Of a stretch of DNA of 64,000 nucleotides, positions 26,018-35,198 are shown piece after piece. Source of the stretch: JAAZMI01 sp050948785 (lineage in GTDB: Bacteria; Bacillota; Dethiobacteria; DTU022; UBA8154); contig JBMNEM010000006.1 in NCBI GenBank assembly GCA_050948785.1, forward strand, positions 310,001 to 374,000, in the 5' to 3' direction. The notes below the pieces were generated by a model. It saw nothing but the letters and a program-made list of their open reading frames with translations. It did not search any database and was not told the DNA's origin. Both the position numbers and the translations under genes were made by a program. Position 1 is the stretch's first letter. Each line of letters opens with the position of its first letter.

Positions 26018-26047
26018 TTGACAGGTTTTTGAAACAGCAAGTATAAT
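26018..26047 (+). promoter_or_regulatory. Sigma-A promoter of the MazG-like gene
   Basis: TTGACA (26018-26023) and TATAAT (26042-26047) are both perfect, with an 18-base spacer, 34 bases before the ATG. Confidence 0.7.
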
Positions 26048-26081
26048 AAGGTTACAGAAACAAAAGGGGTGACATAAAACC

Positions 26082-26486
26082 ATGAAAATGAGTAAAAGCA
26101 CAGTTATTTCCTTATTTCAGGATAAAGTTTCCGAACTTCTTCTCAAACACCGCAGCATTTTGGACAGCATCTCCAAGCACTCAGAATCGGCCATACGTGT
26201 AAACAGAGCGATCGCCAAAGCAGTGACAAGCTGCGGGTGTATCTCCATCAATGCCGGCAAACAGCAGCTTCCCGCTGAAATTTCCCTGGAAGAATGCCGG
26301 AAATATATGAATTCCCATCTTAAAGGAACTTTATGTGAAAACTGTCAGGAAACTATTGAGGAAGAAATTGGTAAACAGCTTTTTTACTTAACTGCTTTAT
26401 GTCACCTTCTTGATTTTCAGCTGGAAGATATTTTTGAAAAAGAGTATGAGCGGCTTAACACCCTGGGATATTTTCACCTTTCATAA
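26082..26486 (+). CDS. Small helical protein with MazG-like C-terminus and two Cys pairs
   Basis: This 134-residue protein is unrecognised as a whole. The last 50 residues (EEEIGKQLFYLTALCHLLD, then LEDIFEKEYERLN) resemble the E-x-x-E helices of MazG-type nucleotide pyrophosphohydrolases, but the full catalytic set is not evident. Ahead lie two cysteine pairs, SCGC (about 51-53) and CENC (about 86-89), which could bind a metal ion. AAAGGGGTGA precedes the ATG, and a perfect sigma-A promoter lies upstream, so it is clearly expressed. It is divergent from carD and convergent with radA. Confidence 0.75.
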   Translation: MKMSKSTVISLFQDKVSELLLKHRSILDSISKHSESAIRVNRAIAKAVTSCGCISINAGKQQLPAEISLEECRKYMNSHLKGTLCENCQETIEEEIGKQLFYLTALCHLLDFQLEDIFEKEYERLNTLGYFHLS

Positions 26487-26510
26487 CTAACCCGGGTAAA
26501 TTAAAGAGAA

Positions 26511-26591
26511 GGCGGGGACGGCGTAAACGTCCCCCTGCCAGCAAAGAAGTAAAAGCGAAGGTGAGGAACCGCCCGGTATTCCGTCCTTCGC
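26511..26591. terminator. Two hairpins between convergent genes
   Basis: GGGGACG pairs with CGTCCCC (26511-26538), and GCGAAGG pairs with CCTTCGC (26555-26591). They separate the plus-strand MazG-like gene from radA. Neither has a clear T-run, so the terminator role is inferred from position. The first contains the GGGGACG core also present in the repeat at 60390. Confidence 0.4.
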
Positions 26592-26663
26592 AACCCTGTC
26601 AGCCTGAGTAGTTACCATCTTTTTCATCTTTCTTAAACACACGCGAAACCGTTTTTTTGTGGA

Positions 26664-28055
26664 TCATGACTTGCCGTTAAAAGCAAGCTGAAGAGCCTCG
26701 GCCAGAGTGGAAACACCAATCAGTTCCAGATCTTTGCCGGTCTCTTTTATGGTAGAAAGAAGATTTGCAGTAAGGTTTCCACGCGGCAAAATACAGTAAT
26801 TAAAGCCCATTTTAGCCCCTTCTTTGAGTCGCTCCTCCATGCGGTTAACAGGACGCACCTCTCCGGTTAAGCCTATTTCCCCAACGAACATAGCCTGCCT
26901 TAAAACAGCCCGGTCCCTTAAACTGGAAGCCAAGCTTAAAGCCACCCCCAGGTCCACTGCCGGTTCCATAATTTTAACACCGCCAACTACGTTGATAAAG
27001 ATATCACAGTTATATAACTGCAAACCGGCTCTTTTTTCCAGCACAGCAATGATAATCGCGACCCGGTTATAATCCAGGCCGGTAGAAATACGCCGGGGTG
27101 GACCGTTAAAATGAGAAGGTGTAACTAAACCCTGAATCTCTACAAGCAGAGGACGGGTTCCCTCCATCACGGGCACAACTACCGAACCTGCTCCGCCCAA
27201 AGGACGCTCGGTAAGAAAAAGCGCCGACGGGTTCGGCACTTCCAGTAAACCTTTGGATTCCATGGTAAAAATCCCAATTTCATTAGTGGCTCCAAAACGA
27301 TTTTTAATACTGCGCAGGAGACGAAAACTCTGGTAGCGGTCACCTTCAAAATACAGGACACAGTCGACCATATGCTCCAGCAAGCGGGGGCCGGCCAGGG
27401 TCCCTTCTTTGGTCACATGACCAATGATAAAAAAAACTATTCCCTGACTTTTGGCCAGCTGCACCAGGGAGGCCGTGATCTCCCGTACCTGGACCACACT
27501 GCCGGGAACATTACCGAGTTCACTTTTCATCGTCGTCTGAATGGAGTCCACCACTACTACCCGGGGATTAAACTTGACGATACCCGCGGCAATACGGCTG
27601 TACTCTGTCTCCGCCAGAATCATCGCCGGTATATGGGATAAGTGCAGCCTATCGGCACGCATCTTGATCTGGTGCAAAGATTCCTCCCCGGTCACGTAAA
27701 GAACTTTATGGCCTTGTGAAACCAGCCCGAGAGCCGCCTGTAGCAAGAGCGTTGATTTGCCAATACCGGGGTCACCCCCGACGAGGATAGTTGTACCGGG
27801 AACCGCTCCTCCCCCCAAAACCCTGTCCAGCTCCTTAATGCCTGTGCAGAGACGCTCTTCCCGGAGGGGCTCGATCTCATCGAGTAATTGAATATTTTCC
27901 GGCTTCCCTGGCCGGGAAATATTCCCAGCATTTAAGGGGAGAGACACTTCTTCCAGCATCGAGTTCCAGCTCTGGCAGCCCGGACAGCGCCCCATCCATT
28001 TATACGCTTCATAACCACACTGCTGGCAAACATATACAATTTTTTCTTTGGTCAT
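26664..28055 (-). CDS. radA: DNA repair protein RadA (Sms)
   Basis: A 463-residue protein with a four-Cys zinc finger at the start (CQQCGYEAYKWMGRCPGCQ), a RecA-like ATPase with Walker A GGDPGIGKST, the RadA-specific KNRFG motif and a C-terminal Lon-like domain. It helps process branched recombination intermediates. In many Firmicutes radA follows clpC; here clpC lies 21 kb away. It is followed by yacL-ispD after carD, without disA. Confidence 0.95.
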   Translation of the reverse strand: MTKEKIVYVCQQCGYEAYKWMGRCPGCQSWNSMLEEVSLPLNAGNISRPGKPENIQLLDEIEPLREERLCTGIKELDRVLGGGAVPGTTILVGGDPGIGKSTLLLQAALGLVSQGHKVLYVTGEESLHQIKMRADRLHLSHIPAMILAETEYSRIAAGIVKFNPRVVVVDSIQTTMKSELGNVPGSVVQVREITASLVQLAKSQGIVFFIIGHVTKEGTLAGPRLLEHMVDCVLYFEGDRYQSFRLLRSIKNRFGATNEIGIFTMESKGLLEVPNPSALFLTERPLGGAGSVVVPVMEGTRPLLVEIQGLVTPSHFNGPPRRISTGLDYNRVAIIIAVLEKRAGLQLYNCDIFINVVGGVKIMEPAVDLGVALSLASSLRDRAVLRQAMFVGEIGLTGEVRPVNRMEERLKEGAKMGFNYCILPRGNLTANLLSTIKETGKDLELIGVSTLAEALQLAFNGKS

Positions 28056-28068
28056 CTTCCTTTTTCCT

Positions 28069-28923
28069 TTAAACTTCCGGAGATTCCCGGGCGTAGGAAC
28101 GTAAGCGGGCCAGATTAACCGCAGCCCGATCTGTCCCCATTTCCGGGGTTTCCAGGATCACAGGCATCTTTTCCGGCCAGGGATAACTCAAAAAGGCTTT
28201 CAGCCCTTCCGGGCCGATAAAGCCTTCACCCAGGTGGGAGTGGCGGTCCCGGTAGGAACCACACGGCGAACTACTATCATTAAGGTGTACAGCTTTGATC
28301 TTTTCCATCCCGATGTGCTCACAAAGCTCACCCATGGTTTTTTTCAAGCCTTCCGGGCTGGAAAAGTCATAGCCGAAAGCCCAAGCGTGTGCGGTATCCA
28401 GACAAACCCCCAGGGGTGCCCGCTCCCCCAAAGAATGCAGGATCTTGCCGATAGAAATAAAGGTGCCCCCCAGGGAGGTCCCTCCGCCGGCTGTATTTTC
28501 CAGAAGCAGCTCTACTCCGGGAGGCCAATCTTTCATTTCCTTTTCCAGAGTGGAGATAAAGAGATCCATCCCCTCCTGGTATCCTCGACCGCCATGGCTG
28601 CCAATATGCAGAACTACATAAGGGGAGCCCAAAAGATGAGCATTGTGCAAAGTCTGCCGTAATAACCGGCATGATTTAACGTGAAATTCCTCTTTTTTCG
28701 CCGCCAGGTTGACGAGGTAAGCTGTATGAATGATCAAAGGATCAATAGCACATTCCTGCAAAACCCGGCGACGCCTGGCAACCTCTGCGGGTTCCAGCTG
28801 GGGAGCGTTCCAGGAAGTCGGGTTGCCGATAAAAACCTGCAAGGTCTGGCAGCCAATTTCGGCAGCACGCTGCACATTCCTGGCAAACCCCCCTCTTTGG
28901 GGCATATGTATACCAAATCGCAT
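28069..28923 (-). CDS. nfo: Endonuclease IV (AP endonuclease)
   Basis: This 284-residue TIM-barrel protein has the Nfo metal-site motifs FIGNPTSWNAP, YVVLHIGSHGG, LLLENTAGGG, VCLDTAHAWAFGYD and the HLNDS region followed by DRHSHLGEG. It cuts DNA at abasic sites during base-excision repair. It lies 13 bases before radA in transcription order, so the two repair genes form a pair. Confidence 0.94.
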   Translation of the reverse strand: MRFGIHMPQRGGFARNVQRAAEIGCQTLQVFIGNPTSWNAPQLEPAEVARRRRVLQECAIDPLIIHTAYLVNLAAKKEEFHVKSCRLLRQTLHNAHLLGSPYVVLHIGSHGGRGYQEGMDLFISTLEKEMKDWPPGVELLLENTAGGGTSLGGTFISIGKILHSLGERAPLGVCLDTAHAWAFGYDFSSPEGLKKTMGELCEHIGMEKIKAVHLNDSSSPCGSYRDRHSHLGEGFIGPEGLKAFLSYPWPEKMPVILETPEMGTDRAAVNLARLRSYARESPEV

Positions 28924-28951
28924 TAAACCACCACTTTAATGTTATTTTTAT

Positions 28952-29419
28952 CTAGTATAGTTCATTCATAATCATATTTACAACTTCGTCCACGACGGCA
29001 AAAACATTTTGACTCAATCCAATGCAAAACCTATGGCGCTCTTCTATCTCTATACCGATGACAATAATTTCCTTCGGCAGTCCCGAGGGAGAAATTTTCC
29101 CGCGCAATTCCAAAAGGGGATAAAAATTGTGAGCATGGATAGTTTTAAAAAGTATCCCTTCAAGGTTGTCACTGTCACCTTCTTTAAGCGTATAACGGTA
29201 AACAGTGCCCGCCGGGCCTTGAGTAGAGCAGGCATCAATAATAATCACTTTGTCGGAACCGGCCAATAATTCCACCAGCAGTTGCCCGGGAGAACGCAGC
29301 TCCCGGATTTCAACGCTCTCCGGTAAAATTTCATTCTGCAGGCGCCTTACAATATGAATGCCAACACCCTCATCATGGGCTAAAAGATTGCCGCACCCGA
29401 TAATCTTAATTTTTTTCAT
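28952..29419 (-). CDS. Hydrogenase maturation-type protease
   Basis: The 155-residue protein opens with IIGCGNLLAHDEGVGIHIV, the HycI/HyaD motif with the first metal-binding acidic residue, then has IIDACSTQG and a later His in KTIHAHNF. These proteases remove the C-terminal peptide of the NiFe hydrogenase large subunit after nickel insertion. No hydrogenase gene lies in this window. The ATG at 29419 and a TTG two codons earlier are both possible starts. Confidence 0.85.
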   Translation of the reverse strand: MKKIKIIGCGNLLAHDEGVGIHIVRRLQNEILPESVEIRELRSPGQLLVELLAGSDKVIIIDACSTQGPAGTVYRYTLKEGDSDNLEGILFKTIHAHNFYPLLELRGKISPSGLPKEIIVIGIEIEERHRFCIGLSQNVFAVVDEVVNMIMNELY

Positions 29420-29584
29420 CTCCAAAATTCCCCTTTATCAATTCGCTAATTTTTAAAAATTCATGAACTGGAGAAAATAACTATTGAAGATTTTGAATAA
29501 ATCAACAAAGATTCTTCTTCCCCCTGTTCCCAATAAGCGCTCCAGGCCCATATTTCTAAATATACCTTCTTTAAAATTATATAA

Positions 29585-30328
29585 TTACTTGGCCATCTCG
29601 GCAAGAATTTTTTCAACAGCTACTTCCGGAGATGAATGCTGAATGATGGGGCGTCCAATTACAAGGTAGCTGGCCCCGGCTTCCAGGGCCTGCAAAGGAG
29701 TTAGCACCCGCTGCTGGTCATCATGAACTGACCATGAAGGGCGAATACCCGGGGTAATGATCAGGAAATCTTTACCACATTTTGTCCGGATAGCTCCCGC
29801 CTCCTGCGAAGAGGCAACGACTCCGTCCATACCGCTTTCCATGCCCATGAAGGCCAGGTGGACAACATGCCGGGACAAATTCTTTTCAATTCCGGCCTCC
29901 TCGCGGAGGGTTTTTTCATTAAAAGAAGTTAAGACCGTCACACCGATAATTAGTGGCGGAGAAACACCCAGCTTTGCAGCCGTCTCCCGGGCGGCCTCTA
30001 CTGTAGTGCGGACCATCTCCCGTCCACCGCTTAAATGTACATTAAACATATCGACACCGCAGCGTGTCACAACTTTAGCGGTAGAAGCCACGGTATGAGG
30101 TATATCATGAAATTTTAAATCCAGAAACACCTTCACACCCAAATCTTTCAGCGTAGTGAGGATGCGGGGACCACAAGCTGTAAAAAGCCTCATTCCCACC
30201 TTAAAATAATTTATCGGGGGAGAAAGAAGCTTGACCAGGGCATAGGCCTCCTCTTCTTTGTCTACATCAAGGGCTACAATAATCTTTTCCGCCGCTTCCT
30301 GTCCTTTAAGCTCCTCATGTTTCTTCAA
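29585..30328 (-). CDS. pyrF: Orotidine 5'-phosphate decarboxylase
   Basis: About 247 residues of the PyrF family (type 2 clade-like) with VALDVDKEEEA, the catalytic LDLKFHDIPHT motif (Lys and Asp pair) and the phosphate-gripping VIGRPI near the end. It converts OMP to UMP, the last step of pyrimidine synthesis. The start appears to be TTG with a weak ribosome site. Last gene of the pyrB-C-K-D-F row. The 29426-29584 gap shows no gene. Confidence 0.93.
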   Translation of the reverse strand: MKKHEELKGQEAAEKIIVALDVDKEEEAYALVKLLSPPINYFKVGMRLFTACGPRILTTLKDLGVKVFLDLKFHDIPHTVASTAKVVTRCGVDMFNVHLSGGREMVRTTVEAARETAAKLGVSPPLIIGVTVLTSFNEKTLREEAGIEKNLSRHVVHLAFMGMESGMDGVVASSQEAGAIRTKCGKDFLIITPGIRPSWSVHDDQQRVLTPLQALEAGASYLVIGRPIIQHSSPEVAVEKILAEMAK

Positions 30329-30367
30329 GACCCTGCCAACACCCTTCCTTAAGTTAGTAATGTGAAG

Positions 30368-31279
30368 TTAGTAATGTGCTGCTCCCACGATTTCTTCCGG
30401 GCTTGAAAAACCCTCCGCATCTAAAAAGGCATTTATATCGGCAATCAGCCGGGGGATAGTGCAAGGCTCGACAAAGTTTGCCGTCCCCACAGCTACAGCT
30501 CGGGCCCCGGCCATTATAAATTGCAGGGCATCATTTACATGCATAATTCCCCCCATGCCAATCAGCGGCAGCTTGACGGCACGGTATACTTCATAGACCA
30601 TGCGTACAGCTACCGGCCTGATCGCCGGCCCGGAAAGTCCACCGGTGATATTGCCCAGAAAAGGGCGCCTGGCGGCGATATCGATCACCATCCCTTTCAA
30701 AGTGTTCACCAGGGAAAGAATATCTGCCCCGCCGCTTTCCGCGGCCCGGGCCAGTTCAACAATGTCCGTCACGTTGGGGGAAAGCTTGACAATCAGGGGT
30801 AAATCAGAAACCCGGCGCACCTTCTCCACCACCCTGCCGATGGTTGTAACCGATGTTCCAAATTGAATGCCGCCCTGCTTTACGTTTGGGCAGGAAAGAT
30901 TCATCTCCAAGGCTAAAATTCCCGGAACAGCAGAAAGTTCCCGTGCCAGGGTTACATATTCTTCCTCACTCTCCCCGGCTATATTCACAATTACCGCCGC
31001 ACGGCAAGCTCGCAGGCGGGGCAGCTCCCGCGCCAGAAAAGCTTCCAGGCCGGGATTTTGCAGCCCGATCGCATTCAACATGCCGGCCGGAGTTTCAACA
31101 ATTCTGGGTGGAGAATTACCCTCCCGGGGTTTAATCGTCAGGCCATTAACCACCAGCGCGCCCAATTTTTCCAGGGCAAAAAAGGAGGCGTATTCTTCAC
31201 CGAAACCAAATGTCCCTGAGGCTGCCAGCACGGGGTTTTTTAATTTTATAGGCCCCAGCTTTACCTCCAGATTGGCCAT
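30368..31279 (-). CDS. pyrD: Dihydroorotate dehydrogenase B, catalytic subunit
   Basis: This 303-residue FMN TIM-barrel has LAASGTFGFGEEY, EMNLSCPNVKQGG with the active-site Cys region, VKLSPNVTDI and GMGGIMHVNDALQF. It is the class 1B form, working with PyrK and NAD. The ATG at 31279 follows AGGAGG and comes one base after the pyrK stop; a longer frame upstream is pyrK sequence. Confidence 0.95.
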   Translation of the reverse strand: MANLEVKLGPIKLKNPVLAASGTFGFGEEYASFFALEKLGALVVNGLTIKPREGNSPPRIVETPAGMLNAIGLQNPGLEAFLARELPRLRACRAAVIVNIAGESEEEYVTLARELSAVPGILALEMNLSCPNVKQGGIQFGTSVTTIGRVVEKVRRVSDLPLIVKLSPNVTDIVELARAAESGGADILSLVNTLKGMVIDIAARRPFLGNITGGLSGPAIRPVAVRMVYEVYRAVKLPLIGMGGIMHVNDALQFIMAGARAVAVGTANFVEPCTIPRLIADINAFLDAEGFSSPEEIVGAAHY

Positions 31280-31280
31280 C

Positions 31281-32063
31281 TTACCATTCCACCTCCTGCG
31301 CATCAAAAACGGGGCCATCACGACATACCAAGCGGTACGTGCTCTTTTCCCCTTTCCGTATGCTTACGGCACACCCTTGACAGGCACCCAGGCCGCAGGC
31401 CATTCTTTCTTCCAGGGAAAACTGCAAGGGGAAATTCCAAAACTTGTTTTTCATGGCCAGCGCCTGCAGCATCGGCCGGGGCCCACAGGCAAAAAGCTCT
31501 GCCGGTGGCAGGCCGCTGCGCAGAGCGTCTTCAAAAAGTGCCGTTACCCGACCATGGTAGCCACTGCTGCCGTCCTCTGTCGCCAGGTGCACTTCAGTTT
31601 CATAGGGTAAAAATCTTTTCAGAGGAAGGAGTTTCGTACCGGAAGCGGCCCCGTAAAAGAGGATAACTTTTCTTTCTTTCCCGGCCAGCGCCCGGGCTAA
31701 AAACAACAACGGCGCCACCCCGATACCCCCCGCTAAAAGTACAGCCGGTAGAGAGCTTGGAAAGGCCCGAAAACCTTTTCCCAGCGGGCCAAGACAATCC
31801 AGGGCGGCATCCTTTTTTACTTTGCTTAAAATAGCGGTTCCTTCCCCGGCCAGGCGAAAAATAACCTGCACCGTGCCTTTTTGGGGAGAAGTTCCCGCCA
31901 CGCTGAAAGGACGCCGGAGGAAAGGAATGAGGCTTTCCCCGATACGGATATGCAAAAATTGCCCGGGAAGAGATTGCGTGGCAAGATGCGGTTCTTCCAG
32001 CAACAGGTAATAATAATGCTTGGCCAGCTCTTCAATGGCCACCACGCGTGCCTTGAATAACAC
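31281..32063 (-). CDS. pyrK: Dihydroorotate dehydrogenase B, electron-transfer subunit
   Basis: A 260-residue ferredoxin-reductase-like protein with an FAD part (FLRRPFSVAG), a nucleotide-binding part (GGIGVAPLLFLA) and a C-terminal [2Fe-2S] site (CGLGACQGC, then Cys 12 residues later). It passes electrons between NAD and PyrD. The GTG start has AGGAG 8 bases upstream. Confidence 0.94.
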   Translation of the reverse strand: MLFKARVVAIEELAKHYYYLLLEEPHLATQSLPGQFLHIRIGESLIPFLRRPFSVAGTSPQKGTVQVIFRLAGEGTAILSKVKKDAALDCLGPLGKGFRAFPSSLPAVLLAGGIGVAPLLFLARALAGKERKVILFYGAASGTKLLPLKRFLPYETEVHLATEDGSSGYHGRVTALFEDALRSGLPPAELFACGPRPMLQALAMKNKFWNFPLQFSLEERMACGLGACQGCAVSIRKGEKSTYRLVCRDGPVFDAQEVEW

Positions 32064-32082
32064 AAAACCTACTCCTTTTTGT

Positions 32083-33417
32083 TCATTTGTTCAGAAGATC
32101 CTCCGTACGGGGATAATCTCTGCTAAAACCCTTCACCTTTCCTTCCCACATTTTAATATCCCCGCCGACCATCGTCAGTACAGGAACACCCCGCAGGCGC
32201 CACCCCGTAAAAGGCGTATTTCTTCCCCGGGAATAAAACCGCCGGGCGTCGACTAAAATTTCCTGGTGCGGATCAATGACCACCAGGTCAGCCGGTGAAC
32301 CCGGAATCAGGGTGCCCCCCGGAATCCCCAGCAGACGCGCCGGGGTAAAGGACAGACATTTAATGAGCGCCGCCAAAGAAAGGACTCCTGTGGCGACTAA
32401 TTTTGTCCATAAAAGAGAAAATGCCGTTTCCAACCCGATCACGCCAAAGGGTGCGCTTAAAAAATCCCCTTCCTTTTCCCACGGGTGGTGAGGGGCATGA
32501 TCTGTGGCAATAACTTCAATAATCCCTTCCTGCAAAGCCTGCTGTAAAGCTTCCCGGTCAGCCCCGGTCCGCAAGGGTGGATTCATTTTAGCATTGCTGT
32601 CAAAGTTGTCGTCCACCGCCTCTTCGGTCAATAGCAAATGGTGGGGGGTCACCTCCGCTGTCAGGGTTGCTCCCCTTTCCCGCGCCCATTTGAGCAGAGC
32701 TACACTTTGACTGCTGCTGAGATGCGCCAGATGAAGTTTTCCCCCGACAGCCTCCTGGAGCAATATTTCCCGGGCAACCATGGCCGACTCCGAAACAGAG
32801 GGAACCACCGGCAAGCCAAGCCGGTAACCACAGCTACCGGCGTGCACAACACCGCCTGTAGAAAGAAAAAGGTCTTCACAATGGGAAATAACCGGCAGAT
32901 CCAGAACAAGTGCAAACTGCATGGCCCTGAGCATCAACCCGCTGTTCATCACCGGCCGGCCATCATCAGAGAAGCCCCGTACGCCTTCCTGCGCCATCTC
33001 CCACATAGGTGCAAGTTCTTTGCCCTGCAGGCCACGGGTCAGAGCGCCGATGGGGTAGACACGGGCCAAATCAGCCTGCTTGGCTCTCTCCTTGATCAAA
33101 GCGACCGTCTCCTTACCATCAACGGGAGGAGATGTATTGGCCATACATGCTACCGCCGTAAAACCTCCCGCCACAGCAGCCGCACAGCCCGTGGCGATCG
33201 TCTCCTTACCTTCACCCCCGGGCTCACGGAGGTGGACATGCATATCCACCAGCCCGGGGAGAACTATTTTCCCCTCCAGTTCCAACACCGGCGCATCAAC
33301 CGGCCCCAAGGATGTTGAAACTGCCTCGATCTTCTCTTCCCTGATCAAAATCTCCGCCGGTCCTTCCCAGCCGGCGGCCGGATCATATAAAATACCTCCC
33401 TTAAGCAGTAAATCCAT
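32083..33417 (-). CDS. pyrC: Dihydroorotase
   Basis: This 444-residue amidohydrolase has the metal motif DMHVHLREPG, SHCEDL, HLAHLSS and ATDHAPHHPWEK, typical of class I dihydroorotase. It closes carbamoyl-aspartate to dihydroorotate. The ATG begins one base after the pyrB stop codon, so the two are translationally coupled. Confidence 0.95.
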   Translation of the reverse strand: MDLLLKGGILYDPAAGWEGPAEILIREEKIEAVSTSLGPVDAPVLELEGKIVLPGLVDMHVHLREPGGEGKETIATGCAAAVAGGFTAVACMANTSPPVDGKETVALIKERAKQADLARVYPIGALTRGLQGKELAPMWEMAQEGVRGFSDDGRPVMNSGLMLRAMQFALVLDLPVISHCEDLFLSTGGVVHAGSCGYRLGLPVVPSVSESAMVAREILLQEAVGGKLHLAHLSSSQSVALLKWARERGATLTAEVTPHHLLLTEEAVDDNFDSNAKMNPPLRTGADREALQQALQEGIIEVIATDHAPHHPWEKEGDFLSAPFGVIGLETAFSLLWTKLVATGVLSLAALIKCLSFTPARLLGIPGGTLIPGSPADLVVIDPHQEILVDARRFYSRGRNTPFTGWRLRGVPVLTMVGGDIKMWEGKVKGFSRDYPRTEDLLNK

Positions 33418-34347
33418 TTAAACCACTCTCCCGGCTACAAGTAAATCCAGAACAGCCATCCGCACATAAACACCGTTTTGGACCTGTTCCTGGAAAAGAA
33501 CTCTCTGAGGATGAATACTTTCCAGCTTTTTTAAAGCTCTGGAGCTTATCTCTATCCCAATGTTCACAGGGCCAGGGTGCATAAGAAAAGCATTTTCTTT
33601 TAACAGGGCAAGCCTTTTTTCATTCAAGCCGTATAAAGCCGCATATTCACCGAGAGAAGGAAGCAACCCCTTTTCCTGTCTTTCTTTCTGCACCCGTAAA
33701 AGATAAACAACATCCCCGGCGGGTAGTGCCTCTTCCAGGTGATAAGACCAACCGATGCCGGAAGAAATCAGCTCCGGGGGAAGCAAAACCGGAGGCGCCA
33801 CCAGGGTAAGGCTGGCACCAAAAAGAGGTAATGCATAAAAATGGGAGCGCGCCACACGACTGTGCAAAATATCTCCAATCATGACAACCGTTGTTTCTGC
33901 AAGGTTGACTCCCTTTTCATGTAAAGTAAAGATATCCAAAAGGGCTTGGGTGGGGTGCTGGTAGCAACCTTCGCCGCCGCTGATCAAAGGCATCTCCATT
34001 GACTGAGAGATTCTTTGGAAAAACCCGGGGGAGCGATGACGAAAAATGAGCGCACTGGCACCCAAGGAGGCCAATGTTTTGATGGTGTCTTCCATATTTT
34101 CGCCTTTTCCCTCACTGGATATTCCAGGATTAAGGTTCACGACCCTTCCTCCCAATTTATGTACGGCCAGCTCAAAAGATAAACGGGTGCGGGTGCTGGG
34201 TTCCCAAAAAGAAACGGCAATATTTTTACCCTGCAGAGATGAAAACAGTTCTCCATCCTTTTTTTTAAAATATGTGGCCCGCTGTAAAATCTCTTCTAGG
34301 TCATCCCGCGTAAAATCGTGCAGATTCAGCATATCCTTGGGCAACAA
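33418..34347 (-). CDS. pyrB: Aspartate carbamoyltransferase catalytic subunit
   Basis: About 309 residues with the carbamoyl-phosphate loop WEPSTRTRLSFELA, GGEGCYQHPTQALLD and HPGPVNIGIEI. It condenses carbamoyl phosphate and aspartate. No pyrI regulatory subunit is present. Several start codons are possible; TTG at 34347 lies 7 bases after AGGAGG, while GTG at 34353 is too close. No attenuator or PyrR site was recognised in front. Confidence 0.94.
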   Translation of the reverse strand: MLPKDMLNLHDFTRDDLEEILQRATYFKKKDGELFSSLQGKNIAVSFWEPSTRTRLSFELAVHKLGGRVVNLNPGISSEGKGENMEDTIKTLASLGASALIFRHRSPGFFQRISQSMEMPLISGGEGCYQHPTQALLDIFTLHEKGVNLAETTVVMIGDILHSRVARSHFYALPLFGASLTLVAPPVLLPPELISSGIGWSYHLEEALPAGDVVYLLRVQKERQEKGLLPSLGEYAALYGLNEKRLALLKENAFLMHPGPVNIGIEISSRALKKLESIHPQRVLFQEQVQNGVYVRMAVLDLLVAGRVV

Positions 34348-34438
34348 AGGCACCCCTCCTGACTAGTACCAACCCTATTCCGAAAACAGCACTTTAATAT
34401 TTTCATTTTCTGATGGGAGCGAAGCTTCATGGGGACTA

Positions 34439-35062
34439 TCAATCAAATCTTGTATCACCGGGGAACCAGATGCGTATGACCGCCTGGATGGCCAGGACAT
34501 ATGACACAGCCGTGGGGAAATAGGCCTCCATAACAGTATCAAAAAGGATCGTGGCGCGCGGAGCAAACTCTTCCCCCCCTTCCCAGAGAATAAAGGCGAA
34601 CTCAATACGTGGCAAAACAGGTATAAGCACACTGGCATCCCCCTGATCTAATCGCGTCCCACCGTGTTTATAGCCCAAATCCAAAAAAGTTTCCATCCGG
34701 TGATGATAGCACCGGGCCAAAGGTTCCAAAGCCTCCCTTTGAAAAGGCTTCCAGTGCATCTGCCCCCCTCTAAGCTCGTGAAAAGAAAGCCACTGCCCCC
34801 GTGCCGGCAATCCACTGGCTGTTGCAAGGTACTGTAAAATAACAACCTTTTCTTCATGTGTTGGCCCCCCTGGAACAGCGTTCCACTCTGTATCCAACCA
34901 GCAGGCCTCCCCCTCGGGATAGGTGATGCCCAGCGGAAGGTTGCAGTATTTTAAAATAAATTTATTTTCCTTAAATACAGCACCGCTGCGGGCAGCCATT
35001 TCCTGGGGATCCCTGGCAGCAAATTTCTGAAGAACTTTAGAAAGGGCGTTTCTGGTACACAA
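34439..35062 (-). CDS. DUF3786 protein
   Basis: The 207-residue protein has the DUF3786 pattern: EEKVVILQYLATASGLP, WLSFHELRGG, FQREALEPLA, GDASVLIPVLPRIEFAFILW (in parts) and an ILFD segment. The function of this family is unknown; it is common in anaerobes with corrinoid and C1 metabolism. A TTG at 35062 with GGAGG seven bases upstream is preferred to an earlier in-frame start. It lies 91 bases before pyrB in transcription order and may be co-transcribed with the pyr genes. Confidence 0.8.
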   Translation of the reverse strand: MCTRNALSKVLQKFAARDPQEMAARSGAVFKENKFILKYCNLPLGITYPEGEACWLDTEWNAVPGGPTHEEKVVILQYLATASGLPARGQWLSFHELRGGQMHWKPFQREALEPLARCYHHRMETFLDLGYKHGGTRLDQGDASVLIPVLPRIEFAFILWEGGEEFAPRATILFDTVMEAYFPTAVSYVLAIQAVIRIWFPGDTRFD

Positions 35063-35198
35063 TATTATCCCTCCACTTAAAAAACAAATATTCGTCAAAA
35101 GTCTTCTTTTTTCCTCTAACTTATATTTTTTCCAGTAAAGCAGTTACCTTTTTACGCAAAAATATGTTAAAATAAAGCGAGAAACAGGGGGGGTATAT

